Below the pieces are notes generated by a model, which saw only the letters and a list, made by a program, of their open reading frames with translations, made no database searches and was not told the origin of the DNA. Positions 34,596-45,652 of a stretch of DNA of 64,000 nt are shown here, piece by piece; the stretch's first letter is position 1, and the number at the start of each line of letters is the position of its first letter. Location of the stretch: the NCBI GenBank assembly GCA_019633425.1, contig WSUB01000079.1, positions 123,801 through 187,800 on the forward strand, given 5' to 3'. The DNA is from Tulasnella sp. 424 (Eukaryota > Basidiomycota > Agaricomycetes > Cantharellales > Tulasnellaceae). Position numbers and translations under genes: made by a program.

Positions 34596-35559
34596 GCAGG
34601 ACTTTGACCACCTGCAACGTGGACGCAGCTGGAAGCATCGAAGATGGTCGGATCGACATCCTACTGGGTCCGGATGATCGTCAAGGCCTGTGCCGTACCG
34701 TCTGAGGATGATTCGCTGCCAAAAGGAGGAACATTAGATAACGAGCAGTGTAAATTCCCGACCACTTGCCGGATGTTTGAGACAGATGCATGCTCGGGCA
34801 TTCGGCGGCATCACCACCCAGAAGGATCGGCAGGCTGCCAAGGACAAGCATTGGTCCTGGTAGCATCGGGGTCTTGGCTCCCAGCTGTTGGCCGTATTCG
34901 TACACCGTGGGACCGTGGCGTAATTCGTCGGCTTGGCAATGCTCCAATTACCGCGCGTTCCATCAATTTGATTCGGACCGACGACTTGCCATTGCCTCCC
35001 GACCAACCTCCCGACATCCTCTTGAAGCTCGCTGCCTGAGCCCAAGTCATGAAACCCAGGATCCACCCGTCCCGTACGTTCGAATCGTAACGTACGATGT
35101 CTCCGAGGTCGGCCAGTCCATGATTCAAATACGAAATCTCTAAGCTACAAACTTCTACTTTTCAAGTAGAGATACGAGCTCGCAAATACCCAGAAGCTCT
35201 ACTCCGAATTTTTCACGATTTACTCATTCTTTACCAGAAGCGCCGGTTACTTGCCAAGCCAGTTGGCATCTATGTATGCCCACCCGCGAATGGAGCAACG
35301 TACTCAGATTCTCCGGCATTAATCTATCGTACGCAACGACTCCTATTCGCGCTGGTTTTTTTGGAACCCCTTCGTCCACCGGCCGCACCGCCAACTTACC
35401 GATAATCCTTCGAGTTTACAACGGTTTAGAACCCGTTCCTCCGGCTACTTGCTACGCTCTCTTGAAACCTCTATGTTGTTCGTATTCTGGACTTGGCGCA
35501 ATTGCCTCCAGCTCAATTGTTGGTCTTGGCTGTTCCTGCCGCGACCAATGGGACCTAGG

Positions 35560-35566
35560 TATATAA
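35560..35566 (+). promoter_or_regulatory. TATA box of AA9 copy 4
   Basis: TATATAA, 83-89 bp upstream of ATG 35649, with ACCAATG about 15 bp further upstream. Confidence 0.6.
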
Positions 35567-35648
35567 CGTCCGGTTCGTTCACCAGTCGGATCGCAGCCTT
35601 CAAGCCTTCTTCAAGTTTCAACAGCCCAACATCATTCTACCTAGCCCC

Positions 35649-37024
35649 ATGTACACTTCTCCTCTCGTGGTTCTGGCAGTTGCGGCGACCTCTGTTCACG
35701 CCCATGCAATCTTCCAAAGACTCTGGGTCAACGGCGTTGACCAAGGTTTTGTCAAGGGAATTCGCTACCCGACGGTATGACTTCAACAGAGATTAATTTG
35801 GTTTGCCGTGCTGACTTGATGGCATTCAGTATAATGGTCCCATTACCGACGTCACCTCGAACGACATCATCTGTAATGGCGGCGTGAATCCTCTCCATAC
35901 CCCTCTCCCCACAGACATCATCAATATCTCCGCCGGTTCCTCTGTTAGCGCCGAATGGCATCACGGACTAAACGTTAACGGTGGCCTTGATCCTAGCGAC
36001 TCGTCTGACCCAATCGACTCTTCTCACAAGGGACCGATAATGGCATACCTTGCCAAGGTCGACTCTGCTCTCACCACGACCGTGACAGGCTTGAAATGGT
36101 TTAAAATCTTCGAAGATGGTCTTCACTCTGACGGCACTTGGGCCGTCGACACTATGATCGCTAATAAAGGTCTTGTGCACTTCAAGATCCCATCTTGTAT
36201 CGCCCCAGGAAACTACCTTCTTCGCGTGGAGCTTATCGCCCTTCACGGTGCTTCAGTTTATCCTGGAGCCCAATTTTACGTAAGAACACCTCTTCGAACT
36301 TGAATTGGAGTTGAAAAACGAACGTCTAACCCTTGAACTTTACCAACTAGATGGGGTGTGCGCAGATCAACGTGACGGGAGGAGGAAGCGCGAGTCCCGC
36401 AACCGTCTCATTCCCTGGCGCCTACCAGGGCACCAACCCGTACACCTTTTCACTTTCCTTTCTTGTTATCAGGTCAACCTAACGAGTTTGTGTCCTTAGT
36501 GGTGTCACAGTCAACATTTACTATCCACGTAAAGAGTTCCCCTCTAGAGCTTCTTCCGTGGACTCATTCTGGTACATCTCATGCTAGCCTTGACCAGCTA
36601 CACAATTCCTGGCCCCCGGCCACTTACTTGCGACGGAAGTTCTACTTCCACAACGACTAAGGCCTCCTCGACCACCACCACCACCACCACCACCAAGACC
36701 TCGACCACCACCACAACTACGTCCTCCTCTAAGACGACGACGACGACGACGTCTACGTCCACTTCTACCGGCACGGTTGCGCAATACGGACAATGCGGAG
36801 GTGCGAAATCCATTATTTACATATATATCATAGTCTCACTGAATTTTTCTTTCCGTGTCCATCGTCTCGTCGGTTTTCACTACAGGCGAAGGATACACCG
36901 GACCGACCATCTGCACCTCTCCCTATACATGCAAAGCCCAAAACCAATGGTATTCCCAGGTTAGCCATCACTCGTGCCACACGCCACACTGAAGGCTCAT
37001 CATTTAAATCTACAGTGCCTGTAA
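35649..37024 (+). CDS. AA9 LPMO with C-terminal CBM1 (copy 4)
   Basis: Signal peptide [18 protein letters not shown] precedes [15 protein letters not shown]. One long exon (35830-36279) encodes the core with [60 protein letters not shown]. Then come the [12 protein letters not shown] exon, [20 protein letters not shown], a Thr-rich linker and a CBM1 ([26 protein letters not shown]). A final intron separates the last Cys-Leu-stop, as in copies 3 and 5. The N-terminal HA in place of the usual HT/HG does not affect the copper His. Copy 5 is its closest relative: by eye about 20 differences over roughly 150 core residues. Confidence 0.94.
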
Positions 37025-38269
37025 ACAAATGGATCGAGATCCCAATACCTAAAGTTGGCGTGCTTTCCGCCTGCTAATGACCGACCCGACTAAAGAGGAG
37101 CAGGATTTGGATAGTACCAGATGTTCAGTCTCATACAAAAATACTACAAGTTGGTTTCTAAGAGTGCGAGCTGTGCAAGTTGCTAAAGTCTTCCGAGTCG
37201 AGGCCGAGACCAGGCATAGGCTATGGTAGGGCGTGGCGCGGTATCGTGTCCTTTCGCCCATCTGAGCTCGCCTGATACCAGCATCTAAGTGAGATTATTA
37301 TGCATGGCTTCGGACTCATGGATATGTTGGGCCGGGACCTAGGAGCACGGAGGACGTCTCGTCTCAGCAGTGATGCCCCAGTGGCAAGTGCAGACCCGGT
37401 ATTAAGACTCAACCTATTTGGTAGACCGACATTTGCAGCGAATCGGGACTGATAACGAAGGTCTTGTATCACATGTCAAGCGTCCATGGGTCGTTCCGTA
37501 TTCGCGAAGCCTGTCAACGGAGAATACTCGATCCGCGGTAAAATTCAGGCTCCCATGCGCCAGTTTAGCCAGGGGTTCCGGTCCCCATTCATTGCTTAGA
37601 TAAAACCTCAATAATTAATAAATAATTAAATAGACCCTGATGCAACTGACTAGGTGTGTATTGACCCTAATTTGCCTCTCCTCTATGCCTGGTGCGCAAT
37701 ATTGCAGAGCTTGTAAGCTTGGCTTTAGTCAAAGCAACTCTTGCATAAGATCGTACAAAACTAACTGGATACACTAGCTTTAGGAGGTGAACTATGTAAC
37801 TGGCCACTCCATGTTCCATCTCAATGTATGCATCCGTCAGGTCATGGGACAGTCTTCCCCTTCCACTTTCCAAGTCCTTGAACATGCCACTCAAAGACTG
37901 TGCGCTGATTTCCATTGGTTTATGACAGCGTTGCTCCAGGTATTTTCCGATTTTAGCGCATAGCGGTCTGGTTGCCAAGCTTCTTTGCCACCGGACGCCT
38001 CCGTCGACTCCCCGAAAATCCTTCGATCTTCCCCATCTGTGTACATTTCTCCAAGCACTTCCTTTCAGGCACTAGGAGCTTCTATGACATCCGCAGCAGG
38101 AATATCCATGTGATGACAGGCCGCTGGCATTATTGTCGCCTTGCAGCAACACTTCAAAGCGGGGTTTTGACATCTGTCACGTTGGGAGTATAAAAGATGT
38201 TGTCGTCTCACCAGTCGGATTGCGCCCTTTACCGCTTCTGTATTCCTCCGCCCATAGAAAGCGTCCTCT
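37025..38269. other. Gene-free interval between AA9 copies 4 and 5
   Basis: A 1.25-kb stretch with an AT-rich patch at 37605-37640. The last 100 bp form the promoter of copy 5, with TATA at 38189-38195. A 104-codon minus frame (37667-37978) has no ATG start or family likeness. Confidence 0.5.
38189..38195 (+). promoter_or_regulatory. TATA box of AA9 copy 5
   Basis: TATAAAA, 75-81 bp upstream of ATG 38270. The leader between them shares TCACCAGTCGGAT with the leader of copy 4. Confidence 0.65.
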
Positions 38270-39659
38270 ATGTACACGCCATCTCTCGCAGTCCTCGCTC
38301 TTTCCGTAGCTTCGGCTCATGCCCACTCCATCTTCCAGAGAGTCTGGGTTAACGGAGTTGACCAAGGTCTCGTAACAGGCATCAGGTACCCAGACGTGAG
38401 CATCGATTAAATTCCTTTGAAGCCAAACGACACATGGCTCATTCTGCTTTTCCAGTACAACGGTCCCATTACTGACGTTACTAGCAATGACATTATTTGC
38501 AATGGAGGCGTCAACCCTCTCCACACCCCTTTGCCGACAACCATTATTAACATCCCTGCCGGCGCTACGGTCGGTGCTGAATGGCATCACGGTCTCAACG
38601 CCAATCCAGGCATTGACCCTACCGATCCCGCCGATCCTATCGACTCCTCACACAAAGGCCCCATCATGGCTTACCTTGCCAAGGTTGACTCTGCGTTAAC
38701 CACAACGGTTACTGGCCTTCAATGGTTCAAAATTTGGGAAGATGGATTCCACTCTGACGGGACTTGGGCTGTCGACACGATGATCACGAACAAGGGTCTC
38801 GTCAATTTCACGATCCCTACTTGCATCCCCTCTGGAAATTACCTTCTTCGGGTCGAGCTCATCGCTCTCCACGGTGCTTCAGTCTATCCTGGAGCGCAAT
38901 TCTACGTAAGCACTCGGTTTAAACTGTTTGAAGTGGTGATTCTGAACTTCTGGTCCATTGGTTCGATGCTCAATTAGATGGAGTGCGCCCAGATTAATAT
39001 CACGGGAGGAGGTAGCGCAAGCCCGTCTACTGTCTCGTTCCCTGGCACCTACCAAGGGACCGATCCGTGAGTATTTCAGCGACCTGCACTCGTTGCAAGA
39101 CATTACGGTAATCTTATCGTGGCTCCCTTTAGCGGCATCACCATCAATATCTACTACCCTGGTGCGGCCTCTAAACCTTTCTCGCCAGCATTCACACTGA
39201 GGCATCCTTCGTAGCTGTGACCAACTACACCATTCCCGGTCCCCGTCCCTTCACGTGCAGTGGAAGCTCGGGCACCACAACGACGAAGACCTCTTCGACT
39301 ACGACCAAGTCTTCGACGACAACCTCCTCCACTACAACCAAGTCCTCCACAACAACGACGAGCTCATCCAAGACGACGACGACGACATCCAAGACAAGCA
39401 CTACAACGACCGCCGCCTCAACTGGCACAGTTGCGCAGTACGGACAATGTGGAGGTACGAGAGTTACTTTGATATCACCATTACTTTGCTAGCGTAGTTT
39501 ACGCTCGGATGATTACAGGGTCAACGTACACCGGACCCACGACCTGCGCCTCTCCGTACATCTGCACGTATTCGAACGCTTTCTACTCCCAGGTAAGAGG
39601 GTATTCTGGAATGAGGAGAGCCGCCAAAGCTCATGATCTCCTTCTCGTAGTGCTTGTAA
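38270..39659 (+). CDS. AA9 LPMO with C-terminal CBM1 (copy 5)
   Basis: Signal peptide MYTPSLAVLALSVASAHA precedes [15 protein letters not shown]. The core exon (38456-38905) reads [62 protein letters not shown]. Further exons give [32 protein letters not shown], a Thr/Ser-rich linker and a CBM1 (QYGQCGG|STYTGPTTCASPYICTYS, FYSQ). The last intron isolates CL-stop (TGC TTG TAA at 39651-39659). Exon 1 has the same length (126 nt) as in copy 4, and the 5' leaders share sequence, so copies 4 and 5 are a recent tandem duplication. Confidence 0.94.
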
Positions 39660-40317
39660 ACGAGGCTCTGGTGTATGTCATCCAATACTGTGGGCAGGAT
39701 TTATCTTGATATGCCAGCTCAATGCTCGACATCTGAACAGACTTACAAATAAATTCAGTCATGATCTCCATTTTGGGCGGCTTATTTACCGTCTGCTCTC
39801 AGTGTGTCAGAGATTTGAGTGTCGATGCGAAGAATGGGGGTCCGTGCTGGTATCGAAACCAGGGCTACAGGCTACAGTCAGCGGCTCGTTCAAGTTAATC
39901 TTCTCCCTCTGAGCAAATGCATGCCACAGCTGCAATGTTCACATGCCGGTTTTAAGACTGGTTTCTTCGTTCCAAACAAGACGGCGGGGGCTTGGCTGAG
40001 AACCAGCGGAGGCGTAGGCAGAAAATGGCCAATGATTATGATGCGCTGGGAATAATTTTCGAGGCGGGATCGCTGTTTAGCAAAATAAAACGAGTGCATC
40101 TGTCCGGTTCTAGCTTAGAACCATTCCGGACAAAGTCACTCTTCACTCACACGTCCGTGGCATGTTATTAGCCGGCCACCCGAGGTGTGGCGCCAACGGT
40201 GGGAGAGGAGAGAACAGCGTTTGTTGCGGTTTGTCAGCATTTCTTGTCTTTGGGTTTGAACTGCCAACCAACGACGACCGGGTCCAAGTCCACGATACGC
40301 CTCTAACCACTGAGAAC
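39660..40317. other. Gene-free interval, AA9 copy 5 to SWI3
   Basis: 658 bp between two plus-strand genes; 3' untranslated region of the LPMO and promoter of SWI3. No other feature recognised. Confidence 0.45.
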
Positions 40318-42451
40318 ATGAGCTCGAATCCACCTCAAGGAGCAACTCAAGTAGATCTCGATAATGCACCGGGAAAGCGGAGTGAGGCAGAGCCAGTCAT
40401 CGGGGGAGACATTGCGAATCTACCACACTACGGCACGCCAGCAACAGAAGTCAAGGCAGAAGGGGATGACGGTGGTGATGTCTCTATGGCTGAAGGAGAT
40501 GGTGCGGGAGGGGGTGGCGACGATAACGAAGAAGTAGACGAAGACGGAGCAGCGGTTGAAGCCAACCGGCTGCGACTCGAGGAGGAAGCGCGCAAGTATC
40601 TCGCCGCTCAAACGCATGAGGTGATCATTCCCTCCTATGCATCATGGTTCGACATGGCATCCATTCATCCAGTCGAACAACGCGCGCTACCGGAATTCTT
40701 CAACTCCAAAAATCGAAGCAAAACGCCCAGTGTATACAAAGATTACCGCGACTTTATGATCAACAGTTACCGCCTACGACCCACCGAATATCTCACCTTG
40801 ACGGCTTGCAGGAGAAACCTTGCTGGGGATGTATGCGCCATCATGCGTGTTCATGCTTTCCTCGAACAATGGGGTTTGATAAACTATCAGGTGCGGATGA
40901 AATCCCTGCCAACAGTTATACCCCCTCCAGTTAACCTCTCCGTTCACAACGACCTAGGTTGACCCGGAGACAAGACCGGCGGCTCTTGGCCCTCCATTCA
41001 CAGGGCACTTCCGAGTCACTGTAGACACGCCGCGTGGTCTCCAACCTCTTCATCCTGGATCACGGGCCGGAGCACCTCCTCCAACCGCTAACGGAACCGC
41101 CCAAGCATCTGCAAAGCCAACCCCCGCGTCGCTTGAGCTCCGAAAATCTATCTATCACACATCGATGAAGGCATCGAGGCCAGTCAATGCTGCAGAAGCT
41201 GCCGAACTCGCGGGCAAAGTCGCAGCCCAAGCACTACCACCAGTCACCTATTCCTGCGACACTTGCGGTGTAGACTGCACGAAGATTCGATACCACTCCT
41301 TAAAGGCCAAGGATTTCGAACTTTGTTCGACCTGTTACCTTGATGGCCGATTTCCCTCCAAAATGTTCAGCGGCGACTTCATCAAACTCACCTCCACCGA
41401 TGCGTATAAACACTCGAACGGTGTCGTTGACGGGGAGGATGACTGGACTGACGAGGAGAAGCTTCTGCTGCTCGAAGGGATCGAGATGTACGACGACGAT
41501 TGGTACGCGATCAGCGAACACGTTCGAACTCGGAGTAAAGAACAGTGCGTGGCTCAATTCCTCCAAATGCCCATCGAAGACTATTATGTCAATCCACCAA
41601 GGGAGGGAGATTTGGGGCCCCTGGCCTATGGACGGATACCATTCGATCAGACCGATAATCCTGTCATGAGCGTGGTGGCGTTCTTGGCGAGCGCCGTCAG
41701 TCCCGGTGTTGCTGCGGCAGCTGCTCAAAGTGCGCTTGGAGAGTTGACTGATGGGCTACGGAAGAAGGTGAAGAAACCTATGAACGGGGAGAAGGAAGAT
41801 GAAGAAACAGCATCGGCCCCGCCTGACGCCCAGGAAAAGGAGGAACCAACTTCTGCTCCAGCCACGCATTCGACCATGGACGTGGACGCTGTTCCGCCGA
41901 TGACAAGCTCTCCGTCGGCCATACCGCGCAATGCCGTTGAACGCGCCGCGTCAATTGCCCTCGGTTCAGCCGCGGCCAAGGCCTCCTCTTTGGCTCAACA
42001 CGAAACGTCACAAATACGTTCTCTCACAAACCAGCTCATAAAGTCTTCACTCAAGAAACTTGAGCTCAAAATGAAACATTTCGAGATGCTCGAAGACATT
42101 CTCGAAACAGAGCGTCGCAACCTGGAAGTAGCACGACAGAGTGTCTTGAGTGAACGGGCAGGAATAAGAAAGGCGTTGGAGCAGGCGAATGAGTTGACTG
42201 CCAAGTTGCAGCAGCAGGAGCAGCAGGCAGCCATGAACATGAACATGGGAATGGGAATGGGCGGGGCTGGCTTGATGGCTATGGGTGGCGTGCAAGGTGT
42301 GCATGCTGCTATGGGAGAGGTGATGCAAAATGCGGGTATGATGCCACCTGGTGCTGCTGGAGAGGTCTTGCCTATGCCGGAGGGTTATCCAGAAGGGCAA
42401 GGACCCTTTGGTGTCGATGACTCCGGGGCAATTATCACGCCGTTGACATGA
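40318..42451 (+). CDS. SWI3: SWI/SNF-RSC scaffold subunit SWI3/RSC8 (SWIRM-ZZ-SANT)
   Basis: Two exons split by one intron (40891-40957). After an acidic N-terminus comes a SWIRM domain ([20 protein letters not shown], then [20 protein letters not shown]), a ZZ-type zinc finger ([34 protein letters not shown]), a SANT domain ([34 protein letters not shown]) and a C-terminal coiled coil ([20 protein letters not shown]) followed by a Met/Gly-rich tail. This order matches Swi3/Rsc8/BAF155, which dimerises through the coiled coil and scaffolds the remodeller. Its likely partner, the SNF2-type ATPase, lies 31 kb to the left in the same window. Confidence 0.95.
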
Positions 42452-42597
42452 CGTACCGTCTAAGCATTTGCTTCGTTTCGGCTCCTGTGTATCTCGTTAC
42501 CTGTATTGTTTTAGAAACTATCAGAAACGCATCTTCCTTGGCCTCAGAACCCCCCTCAGACCATTGCATTAGACCTCTACGATACGATACAATACGT

Positions 42598-44336
42598 TTA
42601 CTGATCCAGTTGGAAATCTGTATCCTGCATTCGCCTTTGGGCGACTGGCTTCCAATCCCTTTCCAGTAAGGTCTTGATCCGCCGAACCAGAGCAGACATT
42701 TCCATATCTTTCGGAATGTATCTTCAGAGTTTCGCTGTGAGCCGCTTCCCTCTACCCCGACCGCCGAAAAAGGGGACATACCTTGTTATCGGCGTCTCCA
42801 TAGCCTTCACAATTGCCCTCGCGAACCCCTCCCTATCTCCGACTTTGACATGATAAACATACGGCTCGTCAACACCGGCGTACAATAGACCATCGTGCTG
42901 TGCCACCCATTTGGACCTGTCTTCCGGATCTCTCTTGTCCCATTGCTCGACCGGATTTATAAAAGGGACCCCTAAACAGAGTGCTTCATAGGGTGTAGGG
43001 CTGAGGCCGGGTAGACCAATGCCCAGTAATACTCGGCTACTAGCAACTACCTTTTGAAAGGCCAGGCGTTCCATGCGAGGCACTTCGTGGATCCCTGGTG
43101 GAGGTGATATATTCGGGGCCGTCCCGTCGCGCTTGAACTGCCCGACAAAGGTCAAGTTTGCAGTGGCTGATAACGAGGAAAAGAAGTCGGTCTGGGTTTG
43201 AGACAGATTGTCGCCTGTGATTGAGGGAAGAAAGTATTCAGGACGAAGAAAATAGCGAAGGTACTTTGCGAAAACATAAGCTAGAAGGAAGAATTAATCA
43301 ACGGGCATGTAAGAGCGCTACTAAAGATGGCTGACCTTGTCTCGGACGCTCGTCGTATGAAACGAGATGTGTCTTTAAGCAGGTCTTCTCAACGCTGTAA
43401 CCGATAAAATAATTGTCATGTCCGCTGGTATCTCCCGGCCAGATACGGTAGTTCTCGGGGGAAAGTGTAAAAGGACCCCCGAGTGGGGGGCTGGCTTCGT
43501 TCCACCAGTTACAGTTGAATATTTTCCTATTAGAAGCCGAGAAAGCCAAATAAAAACAGAAGGGTTAAAAACATTGGCCTTTGGGAGGGGGAGCGAGGGT
43601 CCTACCAAATCGGAAGGTTAAGATGAGTCGAGTTAGGCGGTGGAATAGGTTTTGGTGACTGAGTATCGACGTAGACACAGGTGGAGTTATTAAGACATGG
43701 CCTAGAATGCCATGGTGAACCCTCCCAGAGAACGACTTGGACGTGTTGATAATACTCCCGATACATGTCCTCGAGCTCGGTCGTAGAACTGGCAAAGAGC
43801 ATCGAGTACCCGAGAGCATGGATCACATCCATCTGCAAGAGTGTTAAGTCTGACCTGAGACAACTTAAGGCCTGGACATGGTGCGAGATGCCTCACCATC
43901 GCGTCACACCATATGCTTTCGCCTTGCATCACTCCCTTGAGGACTCCTCCAAAGTGGCCCCAGCCCAGCAGGACCTATAAGATGAAATGGAATGCGCATT
44001 ACACAGCGGTTCAGGCTTTGCATAATGGCTACCATACAAGACGGCTTTGGCACTTATGACAAGGACCTCCTGTCCGACAACTCCTGAGTATTTGACGGAA
44101 GTGAGCGTTGAAGCTTTCTCTTCCTTCCATGATCCGTCCAGAGCTTCCCGAACGACTGGTGAGACCGCGAGGTCTTGATGACGTCCATCCACCGAGGACT
44201 TTGGTGGATTCCGTGCTAGCCATTCGGGTACCCTCACGGTACGGAAAACGCTAAATGTAGGGAGGTTTATGCAAACGACGGTGAAAGCGAAGAGCGCGGC
44301 GATGAATAGGATTCTGTTTCTAGACTGCTGCAACAT
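42598..44336 (-). CDS. GT18-type glycosyltransferase (MGAT5-like), type II membrane protein
   Basis: ATG 44336 opens MLQQSRNRILFIAALFAFTV, one N-terminal transmembrane span and a stem, so a Golgi type II enzyme. The catalytic C-terminal region shows VASSRVLLGIGLPGLSPTPY, EALCLGVPFINPVEQWD and ETPITR|YIPKDM, which match the family 18 (beta-1,6-N-acetylglucosaminyltransferase V-like) domain. At least four introns; the last (42778 side) uses acceptor CTGAAG to reach KDMEMSALVRRIKTLL and stop TAA 42598-42600. The acceptor sugar in fungi is not known. An upstream TTG-initiated extension to 44429 was rejected. It is convergent with SWI3, 146 bp apart. Confidence 0.78.
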
Positions 44337-44681
44337 CGAAGACGGTGTCAGTTCCGGTAGCAGGAGGGCAAGTGGCGTGTGGTAAGCTGTGGTAAGCTTG
44401 ATAGGAGCCAGCGGGTAGATATGTGGCAAGTTCGCACAAGGTTGTTTTGACGATTGGGCGAAGCTTAAACGACGAGCCTCCTGTCATACGTGTAAAGTTA
44501 GAGGTTCATCGAGGACATGTTTCGACTCATTTCGACCAGAAATGAAGTTCGACGGCAGGGCTTCCCTGGTGTCCAACAATCTGGTATCGGCGCCAGGAGT
44601 TGGGATATACGGAGCGCCATGAAAAGGCCAAAGGGCTTCTTTGTAGTTAAGAGTATTTGTAACGACACTACACATCATCAG
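44337..44681. promoter_or_regulatory. Upstream region of the GT18 gene
   Basis: 345 bp between the GT18 start (-) and tRNA-Ser (+). It should hold the GT18 promoter. Nothing else was seen. Confidence 0.4.
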
Positions 44682-44777
44682 GACACGATGGCCGAGTGGT
44701 TAAGGCGTCAGATTAGAATCATTTCGAGGACAATCTGATACGGTCTCCGTGCGTAGGTTCAAGTCCTACTCGTGTCG
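44682..44777 (+). tRNA. tRNA-Ser (AGA) with 14-nt intron
   Basis: Acceptor GACACGA pairs with TCGTGTC, discriminator G. The D-arm reads TGGCCGAGTGGTTAAGGC, as in type II tRNAs. The anticodon arm is TCAGA-TTAGAA, a 14-nt intron (44719-44732), then A-TCTGA; removing the intron gives anticodon AGA. A variable arm (ACGGTCTCCGTGC) and a T-arm with GTAGGTTCAAGTCCTAC follow. Mature length is 82 nt. Confidence 0.93.
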
Positions 44778-45122
44778 GATCTATTTTGGTCAATCATCCC
44801 ACTGATCTGAATCAACCCTCATTATCACGTAACATCCTTCTTTTAGCCAAATCATATCCATACTTCCCCAAGTTCCAATAAGTACCGCTTTTCGGCCCTT
44901 GCCTCGCCCCTTTATCTATGTTGCGAGCTTTCAAGTGGGCTACGGTTCAGACGCCTAGAACCTCCTGACCTCATCGCTGGGTGAACTCTATAGCTCCTGC
45001 CATCACACACAAGATCTCAAAGTTCTTCGATCTCTCGAGTACGAGGGCAGTCGTCCCTCGTATGAATCCCGGGCAAACTACGACCTTAGCGCCAAGGATT
45101 CGATACGCTCACAAAGTTCCTA
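44778..45122. other. Interval between tRNA-Ser and an oxygenase pseudogene
   Basis: 345 bp without a recognisable gene. It may include further decayed sequence of the neighbouring pseudogene (44981-45120) but similarity there is too weak to claim. Confidence 0.35.
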
Positions 45123-45555
45123 TTGTTCAGCAGGCGTGCAAGCAATCCAGGAGAGATGAAAAGATGGACCACTGCTCAGCTATCGGGGCTTAACGAGCGT
45201 CTGAGGGGTTCGAAGTATCCCCAGGGATACCTTTTCAAGCCAATTGTGATGGAAGCGGGTCGGATGGCTGACCCGCCTACCCTGCCCCAATCGCTGATTC
45301 TAATTCTTATGTCCTCACCTTAGCTTGTTTTCCTCCCAAGTGCCCTGCTCTACCCTTCAATTGTATTATAGTGGGTCTCTCGACATCCCCAGCAGCGACA
45401 GCGACACGGTTTACAAGTTATGGAACCAGATGAACGATGCGAGGCCTAGAGTGGGCCGGGCTTGCATTCTTGAACAGGCGAGCCTCCGGTATATGGCGCT
45501 TGAGGGCGAGAAGGTCGCTACGAGGGCCGACATAATATATAAATTGCTTCCTTAG
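45123..45555 (+). pseudogene. Broken copy of a 2OG-Fe(II) oxygenase (prolyl-4-hydroxylase-like)
   Basis: Two frames on the plus strand together resemble the C-terminal half of the intact oxygenase at 55106-56013. The first reads GLNERLRGSKYPQGYLFKP against LNERLRFLRYGPGEFFARH. The second (from 45340) reads TLQLYYSG...PRVGRACILEQASLRYM and EGEKVATRADIIYKLLP against TLQIYLNG...PRLGRAIVFQQAGLLHS and EGEKFAMRTDLMYKRVP. A frameshift separates them. The metal-binding HxD is gone (KPI in its place) and the distal His of LLHSGEEV is also gone. It cannot be an active enzyme. The N-terminal half is missing or unrecognisable. Confidence 0.72.
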
Positions 45556-45652
45556 ATAGCATCGATGGGACACAGTAGATTTGGGGGCACTGGTTTGGCG
45601 TTGAGCTTGATTATCGGAACCCGCAGTAATACAAGACTTTCGAATTACCGAG

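Larger units (their letters stand above)
34508..35648. promoter_or_regulatory. Divergent promoter between AA9 copies 3 and 4
   Basis: A 1.14-kb region between two LPMO starts. Each end has a TATA box. An identical CTTGGCTGTTC string lies close to both TATA boxes (about 34579 and 35525) on the plus strand, and CCAAT-like elements are nearby. ORFs inside (34644-35143) look non-coding. Confidence 0.5.

Noticed and set aside
34644..35143. Overlapping plus and minus frames of 88-131 codons between AA9 copies 3 and 4
   Set aside because: Frames overlap on both strands and show no family features; best explained as promoter DNA.
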